From Thamnidium elegans (Eukaryota > Mucoromycota > Mucoromycetes > Mucorales > Mucoraceae), in the NCBI GenBank assembly GCA_025201345.1, contig JAIXMG010000012.1, positions 620,001-684,000 on the forward strand: 64,000 nt of DNA. The letters run 5' to 3'. The notes beneath the pieces were generated by a model. That model had not been told where the DNA came from and did not search any database. It was given only the letters and a program-made list of their open reading frames with translations. Of the stretch, positions 1 through 12,440 are shown piece by piece. Numbering within the stretch: the stretch's first letter is position 1; every line of letters begins with the position of its first letter. Position numbers and translations under genes: made by a program.

Positions 1-146
1 ATCGCTTTTGCCTTGTAAACTTCTGTAATAAAGAATACCGTGACATCTTAGTTTAATGCGTTATTTTTTCGCCCCGTACAAAACTGTCACATTGAAAATA
101 AATTACTTTTTTCCCCTTTCTTTACCTTAACAATAAAAAAAAAAAA

Positions 147-1002
147 ATGGACGATATTGAAAATGAAAATCAAACTGGTAGTTTTGCTACTCGTAAAAAT
201 GAACTAGAAGTAGTAAATATATAAATATGGACTTTGTAAAAAAAACAAAACAAAAAAAACTAATGTTGATCATCTAGAGATGGCAAACTTCAATCGATAG
301 ATTAACACCTTATACAACTTATCGATGGATTGCGTTTGGTGTCTTGTTAAGTTTATTTCTTTTACGTATTCTTATGGCTCAAGGATGGTATATTGTTTGG
401 TAAATAACATTTTTTTTTTTTTTTTTTTTTTTTTTTGTTATGTATTAATACCCTTTTTTTTTTGTTTTACAGTTACGCATTAGGTATTTATTTTATTTTC
501 CCAGCTTGAAATATTTTACCCTAATCCGCAATTTTTTTTTATAGGCATATATCTTTTAAATATGTTTTTAGCATTTTTAACACCTAAATTCGACCCCTCT
601 GCTCAAGAAGACGAAGAAAACGAAGACGGTCCTTCATTACCTACCAGAAACGATGAAGAATTTAGGCCATTTATCCGTCGACTTCCCGAATTTAAGTTTT
701 GGTAAGTTATTTTCGTTGTACCTAAAACCCTATATACTGACAAATTTTTTATTGTAAATAGGTACTCTTCTACAAAGGCTACTATTGCCGCCATTTTCTG
801 TAGTTTCTTTACATTTTTTGATATCCCAGTCTACTGGCCAATTTTATTAGTTTATTTTTGTATTTTATTTGCGTTAACTATGCGAAGACAAATTCAACAT
901 ATGGTAAGGTATCGCTACGTACCTTTTGATTTCGGCAAAAGAAAGTATAAGAAAGCCGCCACGGATAACTCTTCTGAAGAAATAAAAATGCAAGCAAAAT
1001 AA
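147..1002 (+). CDS. RER1: Rer1-type ER retention receptor
   Basis: Five coding exons (147-209, 278-399, 473-483, 545-701, 762-1002) join to a 197-residue protein. Exon 3 is a microexon of 11 nt. The protein matches the Rer1 family along its length: [17 protein letters not shown] near the start, a first hydrophobic pair ending in [13 protein letters not shown], an acidic loop, [14 protein letters not shown], then a second hydrophobic pair followed by a basic tail. Rer1 is a four-span Golgi/COPI-vesicle protein that returns escaped ER membrane proteins and unassembled subunits to the ER. The start is the first in-frame ATG after an A-rich leader. All introns are GT-AG and 61-73 nt or so. Seen: motifs and exon phases. 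Known from the family: location and role. Confidence 0.95.
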
Positions 1003-2694
1003 AACTTCTTAAATTAAAATATATATATAAAAAAAAAAGAGAGAGCTCCGATGATCTGGCAAAAATGGTCGTCCTCCTCAGTTTACCTATTTCGGTTGTG
1101 TTACTGAAATTAAAATCCATGGCAACGGAAGACAGATGTCTTTTTTTTTTAAAAAAAAAAGGGACCCCCTTCCCCTTCTCCTGGATAAACTCGGAGCATA
1201 CTATAGCTTTATTTGTCGTTTTTTACCTAGTTAAAATTACAAACTAAATTATATAAGCAAATTAGGGTGTGGGGTGATGTAGTTCTCTTAAACCCAAGAA
1301 GGGGGGGGGGGGGTTAGGGGCATCCTGACTCAATATAATATGACAAACTATTTTGAAGTTGTAAAATGGGACGATACATAGCTACAGTAAACCCCCCCCC
1401 CTCCCCTGGCTTGTTAACTATACCCTGATTTTGTGATTGAAAAATATGTACGGCACGTGAAAAGATCTACAGATGAAGGGTTCAAGCAAAAAAAAAAAAA
1501 AAAAAACTTGAAACTGCCAGCACGTTACTCCCATGAAAAAAACACATTTATACAGGATCTGTCTTATTTCAAAACGAAAGCTTCATTTTGAAAATTCTTT
1601 AAATAAAAAGCTATTAATATTCTTGCCCCACTGGAACTTTGATTTGAAACGGCATTTGTATAGAAGATGGTTAGAGTAATGGGATATGGCGTGGTTTATC
1701 AAAGTACACTCATTTACGCTTGTTCAATATTACTATCTTTTGACCGCGTCCTCGTGAATGTATATTTTTCGGATACGTTACTAGGTATAGTAAACCGAAA
1801 AAATATACAAGTTTTTATTTTCTGAAGATGTGTGGCGATCCTCCTCTTTTTTTTCTGCAAAGCCTCAAAAGAAACAGAGAGAAAAAAAATGACAGCAATA
1901 TGTGTAACAATGTCTCTACAGGGAAACGATCGAAATAAAGAAGCAATTAATAAGAGAAAGAACACATGTATAATAGAATGATCCGTTGTGAGCGGATAAA
2001 CTTGATTACCCCCAGTAGATTGATTCTTTTTTATTTTTTTTTAAAAAAAAGGTTTAGCATTTACTTATTTTAAACCACTACATGTCAGGATCAAACTTTT
2101 TCTGCATTTATATCTAAATGCGCACCTAAATAGACGAATCGAGACAAAGAGTATTCAAAATTAGTAATTTTATATATTAAAAAAGAACGAGGATCAAGTT
2201 TTTTTTTAACCTTAATGGTATGTACAACTATTAAAAAAGCTTTGAGAAAAAAAACGCATGTTTAATTTTAAGCAGTAAATATTTATCTCAGTTTTCCAAA
2301 AAAAAAAAAAAAAAAAAAAAAAATGGTATCAGAATATTTCAAGAATATACTAATCCGACATGAACTAAAGAAACGGATATAAAAAATTGGTCGTATAATA
2401 TTGGCTTAGTATAATTGGATATGTTTCAAAAAAAAAAGCATTGTTCATACTTAAATAATCTGTTTCATTTATAATATAGTCGATCCTTTTTTTCCCCTTC
2501 CAGCGGAAAAAACAAGCTTCAGCAACAAAAAGTGGATGGGATTCATCCGCCCCAATTCAATTTCCGTTTAAAAAAAACCCTTTATCACCTCTAAAATAAA
2601 AAAATGGATTTCCCTCAAAATCTCTCTCTCTCTCTCTTTTATATTATTTTTACAATCACAATTAAAAAATATATATCAAAAACAAGGAAAATCA
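1003..2694. other. Intergenic, no gene seen
   Basis: This stretch of about 1.7 kb holds no reading frame that looks coding. It contains homopolymer blocks: a T-run followed by an A-run near 1141-1160 and again near 2030-2051, a G-run near 1303-1312, a C-run near 1392-1402, and an A-run near 2298-2323. A CT microsatellite (about 2621-2637) lies just before the next gene and is probably part of its promoter or 5' leader. Confidence 0.6.
2621..2637. repeat. (CT)n microsatellite
   Basis: Short TC repeat about 60 bp before the RGS-FSP1 start codon. It may serve as a pyrimidine-rich core promoter element. Confidence 0.7.
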
Positions 2695-5058
2695 ATGTTT
2701 AGCAGATTTAAAAGAAATACTAAGGGCTCTTCAATTCATTTAAATGAATTGATTGCAGATATACCAGATTTCAGTCTTGACGAAGTATTAAAAGATCCAA
2801 TGCTTTTAACAGCATTCGAAGACTACTTAACTCAAACCTGGTCACAAGAGAATTTATTATTTATCGAAGCGATGAATCAATTAAGACACGAGTCAGGCAC
2901 TCCGGAAGATATCGAGAAGATTTTCACAAGGTAAAAAATAAAATAATACTTTTTTTTTTGTAGCATGCAAAAGACTAAAATGTGTCACCATAAGAATTTA
3001 TGACACTTTTGTTTTATTAGATGCTCCTCTTGAATTAAACGTAAACACACAAGAAAGAGTAAAAGAACAATTAAAGTCTCTTAGATGGTCTGTTATTTCA
3101 AGAGATGATGCATTAGATTTACTAAAAGAAACTGAACAAGAAGTTTTATCTATGCTTGTAAGTGCGCGCACTTTTTGTTTTTGTTGTCGAAATAAATACC
3201 TCTCTTTTTAAAACATCACATCATTCTTTATAGAGAGATAAACTAAATGAATTCTTGCGAACACCACGAGCAACCATTAGGTACTCTATACAATTATTAT
3301 ACACACAATTATAGCTGTTATTGACTTGTTTTTTTTTAAAAAAATATGTAGTTCAAATAAAAGTAAAATAAATACTGGTCCAATTAGTATACTTCAAAAA
3401 AGAGTTGTTATTATCGGTGGTGGATTTACAGTAAGTGTTCTATATTTAAAAATTCCACGTTCTTTATATATCCGTCCTCATTATCTGTAGGGCTTTGCTG
3501 TGGGTTCTGCCCTAGACCCAATGCCTTTATTCCACGTTACTTTAATTGATACAAAAGGTTTATAATTTAGAGAAAAAAAAAAGCATCAAGTAATTTTTAC
3601 TAATTTATTGTATTACAGATTCATTTGAGTACACACCTCAAATTGTATCTAAAGTAGTTAACGCCGAAAAGATATCCTCTCTAAGATTTACTCATGGTTC
3701 ATATATCGTCAATGGAAAAGTAATTATTGGATACGTAGAAGATATCTGTGAAGATGCAAAATGTGTTAAAGTGAACGATGAAAAAGTAAAACATCTCTAA
3801 ATATATATTTTTTCTTTTATATATGAACTTACACTTTTTTTTTTCTTTTTTTTTAAAAAAAGATTTATTTTGATTATCTAGTGATCGGAACTGGCTCCTC
3901 TTATTCATGTCAATTAAAATCGAGTGATTCTTCTTCATTATATAGAACTGCTGGATTAAACCAAATTTCAACAGAAATAGAAAATGCTAAGCACATTTTA
4001 ATAGTAGGTTAGTAAAATAAATATTCATTAACAAAACAATTCAATATTAACAAAACGTTTTTTTTGTAGGAGCTGGACTCGTTGGTTGCGAGCTTGCAGT
4101 AGCTATTGGTAAAAAGCAACAAGACGCTTTATACCCCGTCAAAAAGCAAATTGTCCTTATCGAAGCTCGTGACAAGATCATTTACCGAACCGACGAAAAG
4201 CAACGCAAACGAGCCGAAGAATACCTTACCAGTCTCGGTGTTGAAATCCTAGTAAACGAAAGAATTACATCTTGTAACACACAGGATCATAACGTCTATT
4301 ACGGTTCAAGCGGTAATAAGTATTCAGAACAAGATTTCTTGGTTTTGATGGCCACAGGTGTCAAATTAAACACCAGTTTTATTTTGACAAGTACCAATGA
4401 ACCACCACTTGATGCCTGTGTTGATGTCAATGGTTCAATTCGCGTAAGACCCACACTTCAAATCGAACACTGGAAATACAATAATATTTTTGCTGGCGGA
4501 GATGTAACAAATGTCATTGAAGAAAAGACGGCTTATGCTGCTACATTAGCTGGTGTCTGTATTGCCAGAAACATCTGTCGTATGGAAAAAGGAAAAGATC
4601 CTATTGCTCAAGGCACAAAAGGATTATTAGCTCCTCCTACCAAAGCTTTACACGGTGTTGAATCTCTAGGAGGACTTGGTAAAAGTAAAGTATACGTCTA
4701 TTATTTTATTTAAATAACTATCCTCTAAGCATATTTTTTTTTTTTTTTAATAGAGCGACTTTCGTTTTTTGAAAGAAAACTGTCCTTTTTAAACCCAACT
4801 TGGCAAGTGCTTAAATATTTTAACGAAAAGCAGTTCTTCAAGATTGTTCAAGAAACAAGTAAAAAGTCTAATATTTTGGGTAAATTTCCAAAGACATTGG
4901 AACTTCCTGATCAAACCCAATCACTTCGACCAGAAGATGCTTCTTCCTCAGTAACATCCAGTCGTATTGATTTATCGAGAGAAGGTGCTAGTGGTATACC
5001 TAACGATAAACACTTACTTTCTGAGTGTTTATCAAAACGTACATGCAATTTTGAATAA
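2695..5058 (+). CDS. RGS domain fused to FSP1/AMID-like FAD oxidoreductase
   Basis: Nine exons (2695-2930, 2995-3157, 3234-3280, 3352-3430, 3491-3557, 3619-3785, 3863-4007, 4070-4684, 4754-5058) give 607 residues in one frame. Residues about 18-150 form an RGS fold with the hallmark QENLLFIEA helix and APLELNV. RGS domains accelerate GTP hydrolysis by G-alpha. From about residue 175 the chain is a pyridine-nucleotide-disulfide oxidoreductase of the FSP1/AMID (AIFM2) type: VVIIGGGFTGFAVG for FAD, LVIGTGS, VGAGLVGCELAVAIG for NAD(P)H, and NIFAGGDVT near the C-terminal flavin site. Human FSP1 reduces coenzyme Q at membranes after N-myristoylation; here the RGS domain replaces that N-terminus. 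A Ser-rich tail of about 85 residues follows. The fusion is supported by matching splice phases but not by transcript data. Substrate and G-alpha partner are unknown. Confidence 0.87.
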
Positions 5059-5259
5059 ACTATTTTAGCATATTCACTTTAACACTGATTTTGTCACTTA
5101 TACAGATTGAAAAGGGAGGGGTTTTTTTTTTATTTATTTATTTTAGCTACAAAAAAAAAAAAGAAATATACATGTATATACATATACATGTATATATATA
5201 TAAACCTGTAACGATATATAAGTTATTTTTTTTATAAATGTGGTATTTTTTCTTCTTCT

Positions 5260-6144
5260 TTAGTATTCTGCTCTTTCAGGACTCTTAAATTCAGTTTTGA
5301 ATTCGGGTCTTTCACCACCATGATACTCTCTATCTCTATTTCTTCTCTCTTCTTCTTCACGACGCATTTCTTCTCTGCGTTTTTCTCTAATGTCCATTCT
5401 CTGTCCTTCATATAACTCTCGTCGTAACGCACGTGAAGGGTGTTTCAAATGCATAAAGTTACAGAAACCTCCACGGTTACATTCTGATATCTCATGTTGC
5501 CTGCAACAAGCTTCCCTAAAATCGGTTACTGGTGATAACTCTGCATATAAAGGTCGTCCTTAAAAAAGAAAAAAGAAATTAATTCATTATGTCTTTTTTA
5601 CACAAAGTACTATTAAATATTTACCTGCGTAAAAACGATTATTCAGATTAGCTACTGCATTGCCGGCAGATTCCTCTAAACGATATTGACAGTATACATT
5701 TCCTACCAAGTGGTCACCTACATTGTCACATACAACCATCTCTTCAACCTCACCAAACTTGGCAAGTTCGCAAAATATATCTTCATAGAATAAATCAAAG
5801 TCTTCTTGGAGTTGACTTTCAGTTAAATGAACATTAGGATCGTGTGCTGGGTTTTTATACATGTTGGCGATTAAAAGTGTTTGTGAAAAAGTAGGCTTTA
5901 CGTGTTTTCTTGAACAACGTTCACCGTGGCGACAAGCACCAATCTAGATGTTCCCTCATGGGTTAGTAAATTATTTCTATATAAACTCAAAATGTATTTT
6001 CTTTTACCTTAAAATAGAAGGAGCAGTTTACTCTATGTAAAGTTTTAATATTAGAATTTTGGACAACAGGGATATATATAAAAAATATTATTCAACTTAC
6101 TTGTCTTTTTCAGTACCATAAATACTTGCAAGATATTCAGCCAT
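5260..6144 (-). CDS. U2AF1: U2AF small subunit (U2AF35)
   Basis: Exons 6101-6144, 6008-6032, 5625-5943 and 5260-5558 (minus strand) encode 228 residues. The order is [15 protein letters not shown], a first CCCH zinc finger ([20 protein letters not shown]), a UHM-type RRM (ANMYKNP to LNNRFYAG), then a second CCCH finger ([21 protein letters not shown]) and an Arg/Glu-rich tail. This subunit pairs with U2AF65 and reads the AG at 3' splice sites. The tail lacks the long RS/glycine domain of the human protein, which is normal in many fungi. It converges on the RGS-FSP1 gene with 201 bp between stop codons. Exon 2 is only 25 nt. Confidence 0.96.
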
Positions 6145-6529
6145 TTTGTATTAATTGTTTAGTTGGAAAAAAAGAAAAAAAATAATAGGTATACGCAGTG
6201 TAAAAAAGCAAACTCCACAAATCTAAATAAGCCACTACACCCCCAGGATTTTTTATTATTATTCCGCAGTCTTTTTACGGCTGTCTCAGATACTTTCCTT
6301 ATATGACAATAGAGGTTACTTGGGAGTACTGGGGGGAACATCTGAGGTATTTGGGGATCATTAGAAAATGCAAAAATATATTATTTGTTTGGTTTAAATA
6401 TTTGAAGTAATGGTGTTAAAAGCTACGGAAGCACCCTGACAGTAGGAATGCCCTACAGCAATAGAAGCACACTGCAAAAGCAGAAGTAACAAGGAATAGC
6501 TTAGCTACAAAAAAAAAAAAAAAATAGCG
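6145..6529. other. U2AF35 promoter side, no gene seen
   Basis: About 385 bp upstream of U2AF35. There is no coding-looking frame. It contains an A-run at about 6508-6523. It should hold the U2AF35 promoter, but no motif stands out. Confidence 0.5.
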
Positions 6530-7600
6530 ATTAGATACGGTTCAATTACAGGTTGCTTTATAAGTATTCATATGGTCATGTTTCATTTGTTGAAAATTTA
6601 AAGAAGGTTCTAGTTTTCTTGCTCCTTTGAACTCTTTAGGTGTTGGATTTGAATCAACAAATCTTTTTATTAAGTGGTATTTAGGCAAACGAAAGGTAGA
6701 TTTTAGTGTGTTGAAACGACTCTAAGGAAAATTGCTTAAATGTATCTCGAACAGATTGACCTGGAGCGGTTAAGGTAATTTTTGAAAGACTACCTATTTT
6801 CCTCTATACTTGTAACTGTAATTCTTTGTCAAATTAGAATAAAAACTTCAATGATTTAACGAGGTTTAATTCTACACAAAGAGGTCTTTTATAAAAGCCT
6901 TTACTATGATCGTCTTCCGATATTAATAAAATGCGATTTCCGAAATTATTTACTTCATACAATAATATATAAATTATTTGTTCGAAGATTTACTTTATGA
7001 TTTGATTTTATTTTTTTATGGCATGTTTCATTTGATGTAGATGTCTTCGGTATATTCGATAAAGTTATCCTTTGCAAGCATGTATCAAAACAGGAGATAT
7101 CATCTGCGTCAACATTATCATTTGATGAAATAATATCGAAAGCTTCTGTAACAATTTCGCGACATATCCAGGTAGATAAAATGACAGGTAAAACAGTAGA
7201 ATCGAATTTGGTACGTGGTAGCTTGTAAAACTCTTCCTCCGTGAAATTAGTTCTGGTTTCATCTTCGATCTTGGATTTCGCTTCGCTTGAACCAAACTAT
7301 AAAGGAGTATTATGCTGTACTGTTTGATTATGCGATCCATCCGTATTACCGTTTTCATATTCCTGAACCAACCAGGTTTATCCAATCTTTATCGATACTT
7401 TCTTCTTTGTTGTAGTTTAAGTAAAATGTATGGTTATTTCCGAGTGCAGTACGAATACTGGGCGTATTATCTTGATGCACGTTCTATTTAACTACACGTT
7501 CAGTAGTAAAAAAAAAGGGTCATGTATTGCCTTTAACGTACCTTTACGGATGGCAGTTTCTCTAAGAAGGGACCGTATAGGTTTATATTAAAAATACTGG
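6530..7600 (-). pseudogene. Decayed gene of an unknown family
   Basis: Coding-like stretches on the minus strand are broken by stops and frame changes. Reading downstream from about 7590: a block encoding NLYGPFLEKLPSVKV followed by a stop or a donor-like GTACGT; then from about 7487 NVHQDNTPSIRTALGNNHTF and on to a stop; a shift of frame into YENGNTDGSHNQTV; a stop; then SSEAKSKIEDETRTNFTEEE onward to about 6990. A last block (about 6740-6550) reads DSNPTPKEFKGARKLEPS in yet another frame. The first block and its upstream side match the locus at 22.5-23.0 kb. I do not recognise the protein. Because the blocks are collinear but in different frames I call it a pseudogene. Confidence 0.6.
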
Positions 7601-7841
7601 CAAAAAATAAATAAGATAAATCAAGGTGCAATAAAATAAAGCGTCACTTTACTCGTATTATACCATTATACTTGTGCTTATACGTTGGTTAATCATTTTT
7701 ATATACGTAGTAGATACTTGCTGTTCCTAGTTGATTCAGCTCATATCTCCCCCAATCGAGATATTTTTATCATCCGCTTTATTTTTTTTCTCTCAAACAT
7801 TTTTTCGAAAAAAAACATAGGAACAACTTTTTATCCAAATC

Positions 7842-8659
7842 ATGTCTATTACAAAAACTAAATGCCCACCATTATCCGACGTAAGATAAAAAGAAAACAT
7901 ATTAAATTACACTTGTATCAAATTAATTAACACGCTATAATAGTTATCTGAATCCATTAGTCCTAGTGATGGTTTAGATTCAAAAAGAGTAATTTAAACT
8001 TTTTTAAATAATAGATTAAAACGCGCTCAAATTATTCATTGATTTATACATTTATAGTCTTCAAAACCATTATGCGATAATATATTTGATGTTCAAAGAA
8101 GTGAACTAGTTGAAGTTTTAGAACGATTACGAACTGCATTTTGGAGTGACGCCATCACCTTACCAACACCTATAACTCCTCAACTCCAAACACCTTTACA
8201 AACTCTTAAACGATCTTTATCAGAACCTGATGAAGATACTTCATATCAAAATACTGAAATCGTACCTAAATTAGTAACCAAGAAACGAGCAAGGTTAAAT
8301 ACCCCACAAGGTAAAAAAAAAAGTGTATCATATATATGCATTTTTTTTTTTATTAACGTGTTTAAAATCAAATAGCTGAAGAAGTTGTAGTAAAAAAATC
8401 CCCAAGTACGCCAATTACTCCTCCTTCACCAAAATCATTACAGGCATTTGCATCTTTATGGCCACTTAAAAAATCTATATTACGACAAATCAAGACCACA
8501 AACAGATACAAAGAATCTCAATTACTAAATGTATTAACAGACATATATCAAACCAAATCAACAGATCAAATTCGTCATTTAGCTGTATATTTTATACCTG
8601 TTGCAAAAGCTATGAGAAGAGATACTATTGTTAAATTATTGGAACAATGGCTTTTATAA
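7842..8659 (+). CDS. Unknown Ser/Pro-rich protein, 206 aa
   Basis: Four exons (7842-7880, 7944-7988, 8058-8310, 8376-8659) give 206 residues in a single frame. No family is recognised. Visible features are an N-terminal part that is probably helical (DVQRSELVEVLERLRTAFW), a middle region dense in TP and SP dipeptides that could be proline-directed kinase sites, a basic KKRAR cluster that could be a nuclear signal, and a conserved-looking helical C-terminus from about residue 145 (SLWPLKKSILRQIKTTNRYK onward). It converges on VPS53, with 116 bp between stops. The model rests on intact frame, good splice sites and matching phases rather than homology. Confidence 0.72.
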
Positions 8660-8743
8660 ATATTATATATATTAAAAAGTCTAAGAGTATTATGTAGTTT
8701 ATTTTCTGACTGCAATATATTAAATAATAATTTATTATCACTC

Positions 8744-8775
<32 letters not shown>

Positions 8776-8777
<2 letters not shown>

Positions 8778-11486
8778 ATTGATTATCTCTTCGTTCTTGC
8801 AAATCTTTACGGAAAGCCATACCAGTCATAACCAACTTTCTAAAGTTCTCATTTAATCGACCACGCGTTCCTTCACCTGTAGGCGAAGATTGAGTAGGCG
8901 AAGAAGCATTAGGTCTAAAAGGAGAATTGGTTGTATTAAAATTAGATGCAGCTGTTGATGCTATGCTCGATAAAGATGTTGTGATAGAACTGGGAAGTAC
9001 GGCTGGACTTGCATTTGCACTAGCGATCGATTCGGCAGGTAATAAATTTGAGTTTTCTGTCAAATTATCATGATGAGGAATACGTCGTTGAAACATATCT
9101 AGCAAAGGTCCTTGATCTTGTTTCTTGATACCCTTGAGATCTAATAATCTTGTAAAGTTACCAACGTGTTTATCTCCTATAAGTAACAAGTAGTTTTCGA
9201 CATAACCCTCGGCAGGTTCAGTTGGTGACATGACTGTTTTCAAAATAGCTTCGGCTTTAGAAATCCCCTTGTTGACAATTCGACTATATCTATAGTGTAT
9301 ATATATTAGGAAGGAAAAAAAAACAATATATTAGTCCCCTCAACTTACGAATTTGGTATAGTAACTGGTCCATCAGAGGAACCCATAGACGGTATATCCA
9401 ATAACAAGGTTTTAATTGAATGTGTATCCAGTAATAATTGTTCTGCTCCAATTTCTGAAATAGGTTTACATTTGAAAATTTGAATTAAATATTTGGATAT
9501 AAAAACCCTTTGTAAAAACTGTTAATAACTATAGCCATTTTTTTTTTCTTAAAAACAAAAAAACTTACTCGGCAAATCGGTCATTAAATGTTCTATAATA
9601 TCTTTTGTTTGCAATAATTCTTCCTACTACAGTAACATTACGCTTGATGATATCCAATATTTGACTAACATAGTCCGACTGATCTCCAACCGTATCCATG
9701 GTTCCCCACGAAAGCCTGGTCATTTGCACAAACTGTTGATCGTATGCTTGCTCTAAACACCTTACAATAGCATCAATACAAATAGACATGGCTCTCATAA
9801 ACCCTTCCTTGACACCTTCTAAATCCACTTTGTCCGAATAATTTTCATCTACCTTTTCTCTTAATTTTTCTTCTAGTTGCGAGGTAGTCATAAAACAATA
9901 ATCTGCTGTATTTAACGCCAAACTAGCAAATCGAAAATGTTCTACAGTAACTGGCTTTTTTTCGTTTCTTGCTAAACCACCCAAGATAATTTGATTGCAA
10001 TAAGAATCCAAATGTTTAGCGAATAATTGACACAGATCAAATAATGCTTTTCCAGTGGAAAATTTGGAACATTGAACCAATGTCTCTCTGTAAAAATAAA
10101 ACAAGTCTGTACTAGAAGGTAATACAGCCATAGTACCATCGTCTTCTGCTTCCGCTGCCGAATCAGATTGTATGTAAGAACTAATCATGGACGATATAGT
10201 AACATCCTCTGCGTTGATATAAATGTAAAGATAAGGTTGGAAAGACACCGAGATTTTCTTATCGAAATTAAATATCGGTTCATTATTATCTCCTAAATGT
10301 TTTTCATATCTCTTTGTTAACTGTCCTTCAAATTCAATCGTTAACTGTAATGCCTTTAATAAATCCTTGACATCAGGTAAATTATTCTTCATCACCAAAT
10401 CCAAATCAGATCTTGTATAATCACAAAACTTTTCACAAATTCTGCCACTGACAGCCCAAGCCGTGGGGAAAATATCAACATGTTCATCATCACACGTTTT
10501 CAAGATGCGCTTTAAAAACGCATATCGACGTGAGATATTGTCTAATTGAGATACTTCTTCTAAAGGCCTAAATATTTGTCTATAATTAACTAATTGAAGA
10601 TCCACGTAACGTCTGATAATCTTTTCTTTTGTAGTTTCACCTAATACAGATGCTACTAAACAAGCGTCATGTAACACCCAAGGTTGTCCAATAAGTCCCC
10701 CTTCAACATTAAATCCATTTTCCAGTTCTCTTAAAACACACGTCTCTAAATTCTTTTTTAAAGCTGTAATTCTATCTGATAATTGTGATATTTGAGGTAC
10801 GCTTTTATACGATTTGAAATGTTGCATCAATTGAATCACTGCCTGCAGTAATTGCGCACTCTCCTTGTACTGCTTATTTTTAGACATGGTCTCTAACTGA
10901 TCGACTGCTGTAACCAACATTTGAAGTCGTTTTAATACCGTAACTGAATGAGTCAAATGTCTCTTTGCATAATCGAGTGATTTGACGTCATGAGTTATCT
11001 CCTGTACCATCGATTCTGACTGAGCTGCCTTTGACTTAATATCCTGAATCTTTTTAAATAATTCCTATATCATAAAAACTTTGTTACTCAGTATAATTCG
11101 TATCAAAAACACGTTTTTATAATTATTATATATACCTGAATAGCTTCTTTTGCTTTATCTAAATCTTTATTTCCATCTTGGCCACCTTTTATAAACTGTG
11201 TATCAGTTAACCTTTCAGCTTCTTGATTCATCTCTTTCATCTTGACTCGTAATTTATCGAGAACACCATCAATAGAACCCAAGGACTGTTCTACATGCAA
11301 TTTTAAGTTAAACACGTTTTTTTTTAAGAAAATAAAAAAGAATAATCATATACCATTTGGAAACAGCTTATTTAAATATTGAGTTGGATCAAAGTCTGGT
11401 GAATCGAGTGGATTTTTAACATTGAGAATAGATAATGCTTTGGTTTCTAGGTGAGGAGATACTTTTACGAGATTCTCTTTACTCAT
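8776..11486 (-). CDS. VPS53: Vps53, GARP/EARP tethering complex subunit
   Basis: Exons 11354-11486, 11136-11290, 9569-11064, 9349-9507 and 8776-9289 (minus strand) encode 818 residues. The N-terminus has the Vps53 pattern [20 protein letters not shown] followed by coiled coil, then the long CATCHR-type helical body, then [20 protein letters not shown] and [16 protein letters not shown], both strongly typical of Vps53. The last part is a Ser/Asn-rich tail. GARP (Vps51-54) tethers endosome-derived vesicles at the trans-Golgi. Exon 4 must begin at 9507, with 3' splice site CAAAG, to keep frame and recover the conserved FKCKPIS block. Confidence 0.95.
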
Positions 11487-11685
11487 CTCGTATTTGTGGG
11501 ATATAAAAAAGTAACGAGACTTTTTTAAAATTCAAGCAGTGTATTTTATATTTATTTTGAGCGGAAAGTTAAAAGCTTATTAAAAAAATAGAATATTATC
11601 ACACCTCTAAATAATCAACCTATAAATGCTTTTCATGCGTTAATCCAGGCGCACCTTATTGACTGTAATTACTAATCTCATTTAA

Positions 11686-11760
11686 AGCTATCTGGTATTA
11701 TATTTATATGACAGCACAGGCATTTAAAGTAGCAGAAAAGCTAAATGGGTTTATTGATAA
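11686..11760. repeat. Shared 3' flank of zinc-protein copies
   Basis: The block TATCTGGTATTATATTTATA to AAATGGGTTTATTGATAAAA recurs at about 13658-13733 after copy C, and its last part recurs near 12663 between copies A and B. It shows that duplication units included non-coding flanks. Confidence 0.8.
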
Positions 11761-11771
11761 AAAAAAAAATA

Positions 11772-12440
11772 CTACTTCAACAAAGCACGAAAGAGGTCTT
11801 TCAACTCGTCCATCTTTTGATACAGTTCATTTTTATTGTCTTCACTAACAGAAAAAATATCTTCACGCTCATCGGAAATACGAACTTGACGACTATTAGG
11901 ACGACTGCTTGATACTTCCTCCTCACCATCAGAAACATAACCTTGACGGCTGCTAGGACGGCTACTGGTAGAATGATTGATTTGACGACTGCTTGGACGA
12001 CTATGTGGACGACTAGCAGGACCTCTACCACGGTTGTCGACATCCATATCCATACCATATTCATTTTCACTTTCAATAATAATACGTCCAGGTCTATGTT
12101 GTTTAATCGTATGGTCGTGAAATACAGCAAGTTCATCCATTGGACAATGGAACCAACAGGATGGACACGCATAGTGTGCTTCATCATACTTATCTGTATC
12201 CTTACGCATAACATAGTTATAGTTTCTGTCTAGAGGTCGATTTATGCCATTAATTCTACTGAGAATATTGTAGCCATGAATATTTCGAATATGGTTGCGG
12301 GCTGTAGCAGCAGAACTATAAACATGACCGCAAATATAACAGCCATGATCTAAAGCAATCAAATATTTACCCGTATTATCTTCAATTGTATCGACGGCGT
12401 AACGTCTACCAGATCGATTTCTTCGTCTATTATAAGACAT
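11772..12440 (-). CDS. Two-finger zinc protein, array copy A
   Basis: Single-exon 222-residue protein, first of three tandem paralogues. Two finger-like modules are visible: C34-x2-C37-x12-H50-x4-H55 (CYICGHVYSSAATARNHIRN) and C92-x2-C95-x14-H110-x4-H115 (CPSCWFHCPMDELAVFHDH). A low-complexity region follows with repeats of SRPSSRQ/SRPNSRQ, then a short amphipathic C-terminal helix (KNELYQKMDELKDLFRALLK). It resembles C2H2 DNA-binding proteins but I do not recognise a named family; binding of nucleic acid is inference. The 3' flank (about 11686-11760) is repeated downstream of copy C. Confidence 0.8.
   Translation of the reverse strand: MSYNRRRNRSGRRYAVDTIEDNTGKYLIALDHGCYICGHVYSSAATARNHIRNIHGYNILSRINGINRPLDRNYNYVMRKDTDKYDEAHYACPSCWFHCPMDELAVFHDHTIKQHRPGRIIIESENEYGMDMDVDNRGRGPASRPHSRPSSRQINHSTSSRPSSRQGYVSDGEEEVSSSRPNSRQVRISDEREDIFSVSEDNKNELYQKMDELKDLFRALLK

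Noticed and set aside
1290..1402. G-run and C-run block as a terminator or telomere-like repeat
   Set aside because: Plain homopolymers without the TTAGGG-type repeat; nothing supports a chromosome end.
2940..2994. Acceptor at TTTGTAG (about 2963) for intron 1 of the RGS fusion
   Set aside because: It leads to a stop soon after; the CATAAG acceptor at 2994 restores the RGS consensus IYDTFV followed by APLELNV.
9349..9454. Shorter VPS53 exon 4 starting after TTTCAG
   Set aside because: Phase is wrong and gives a stop; starting at 9507 restores the family block [13 protein letters not shown].
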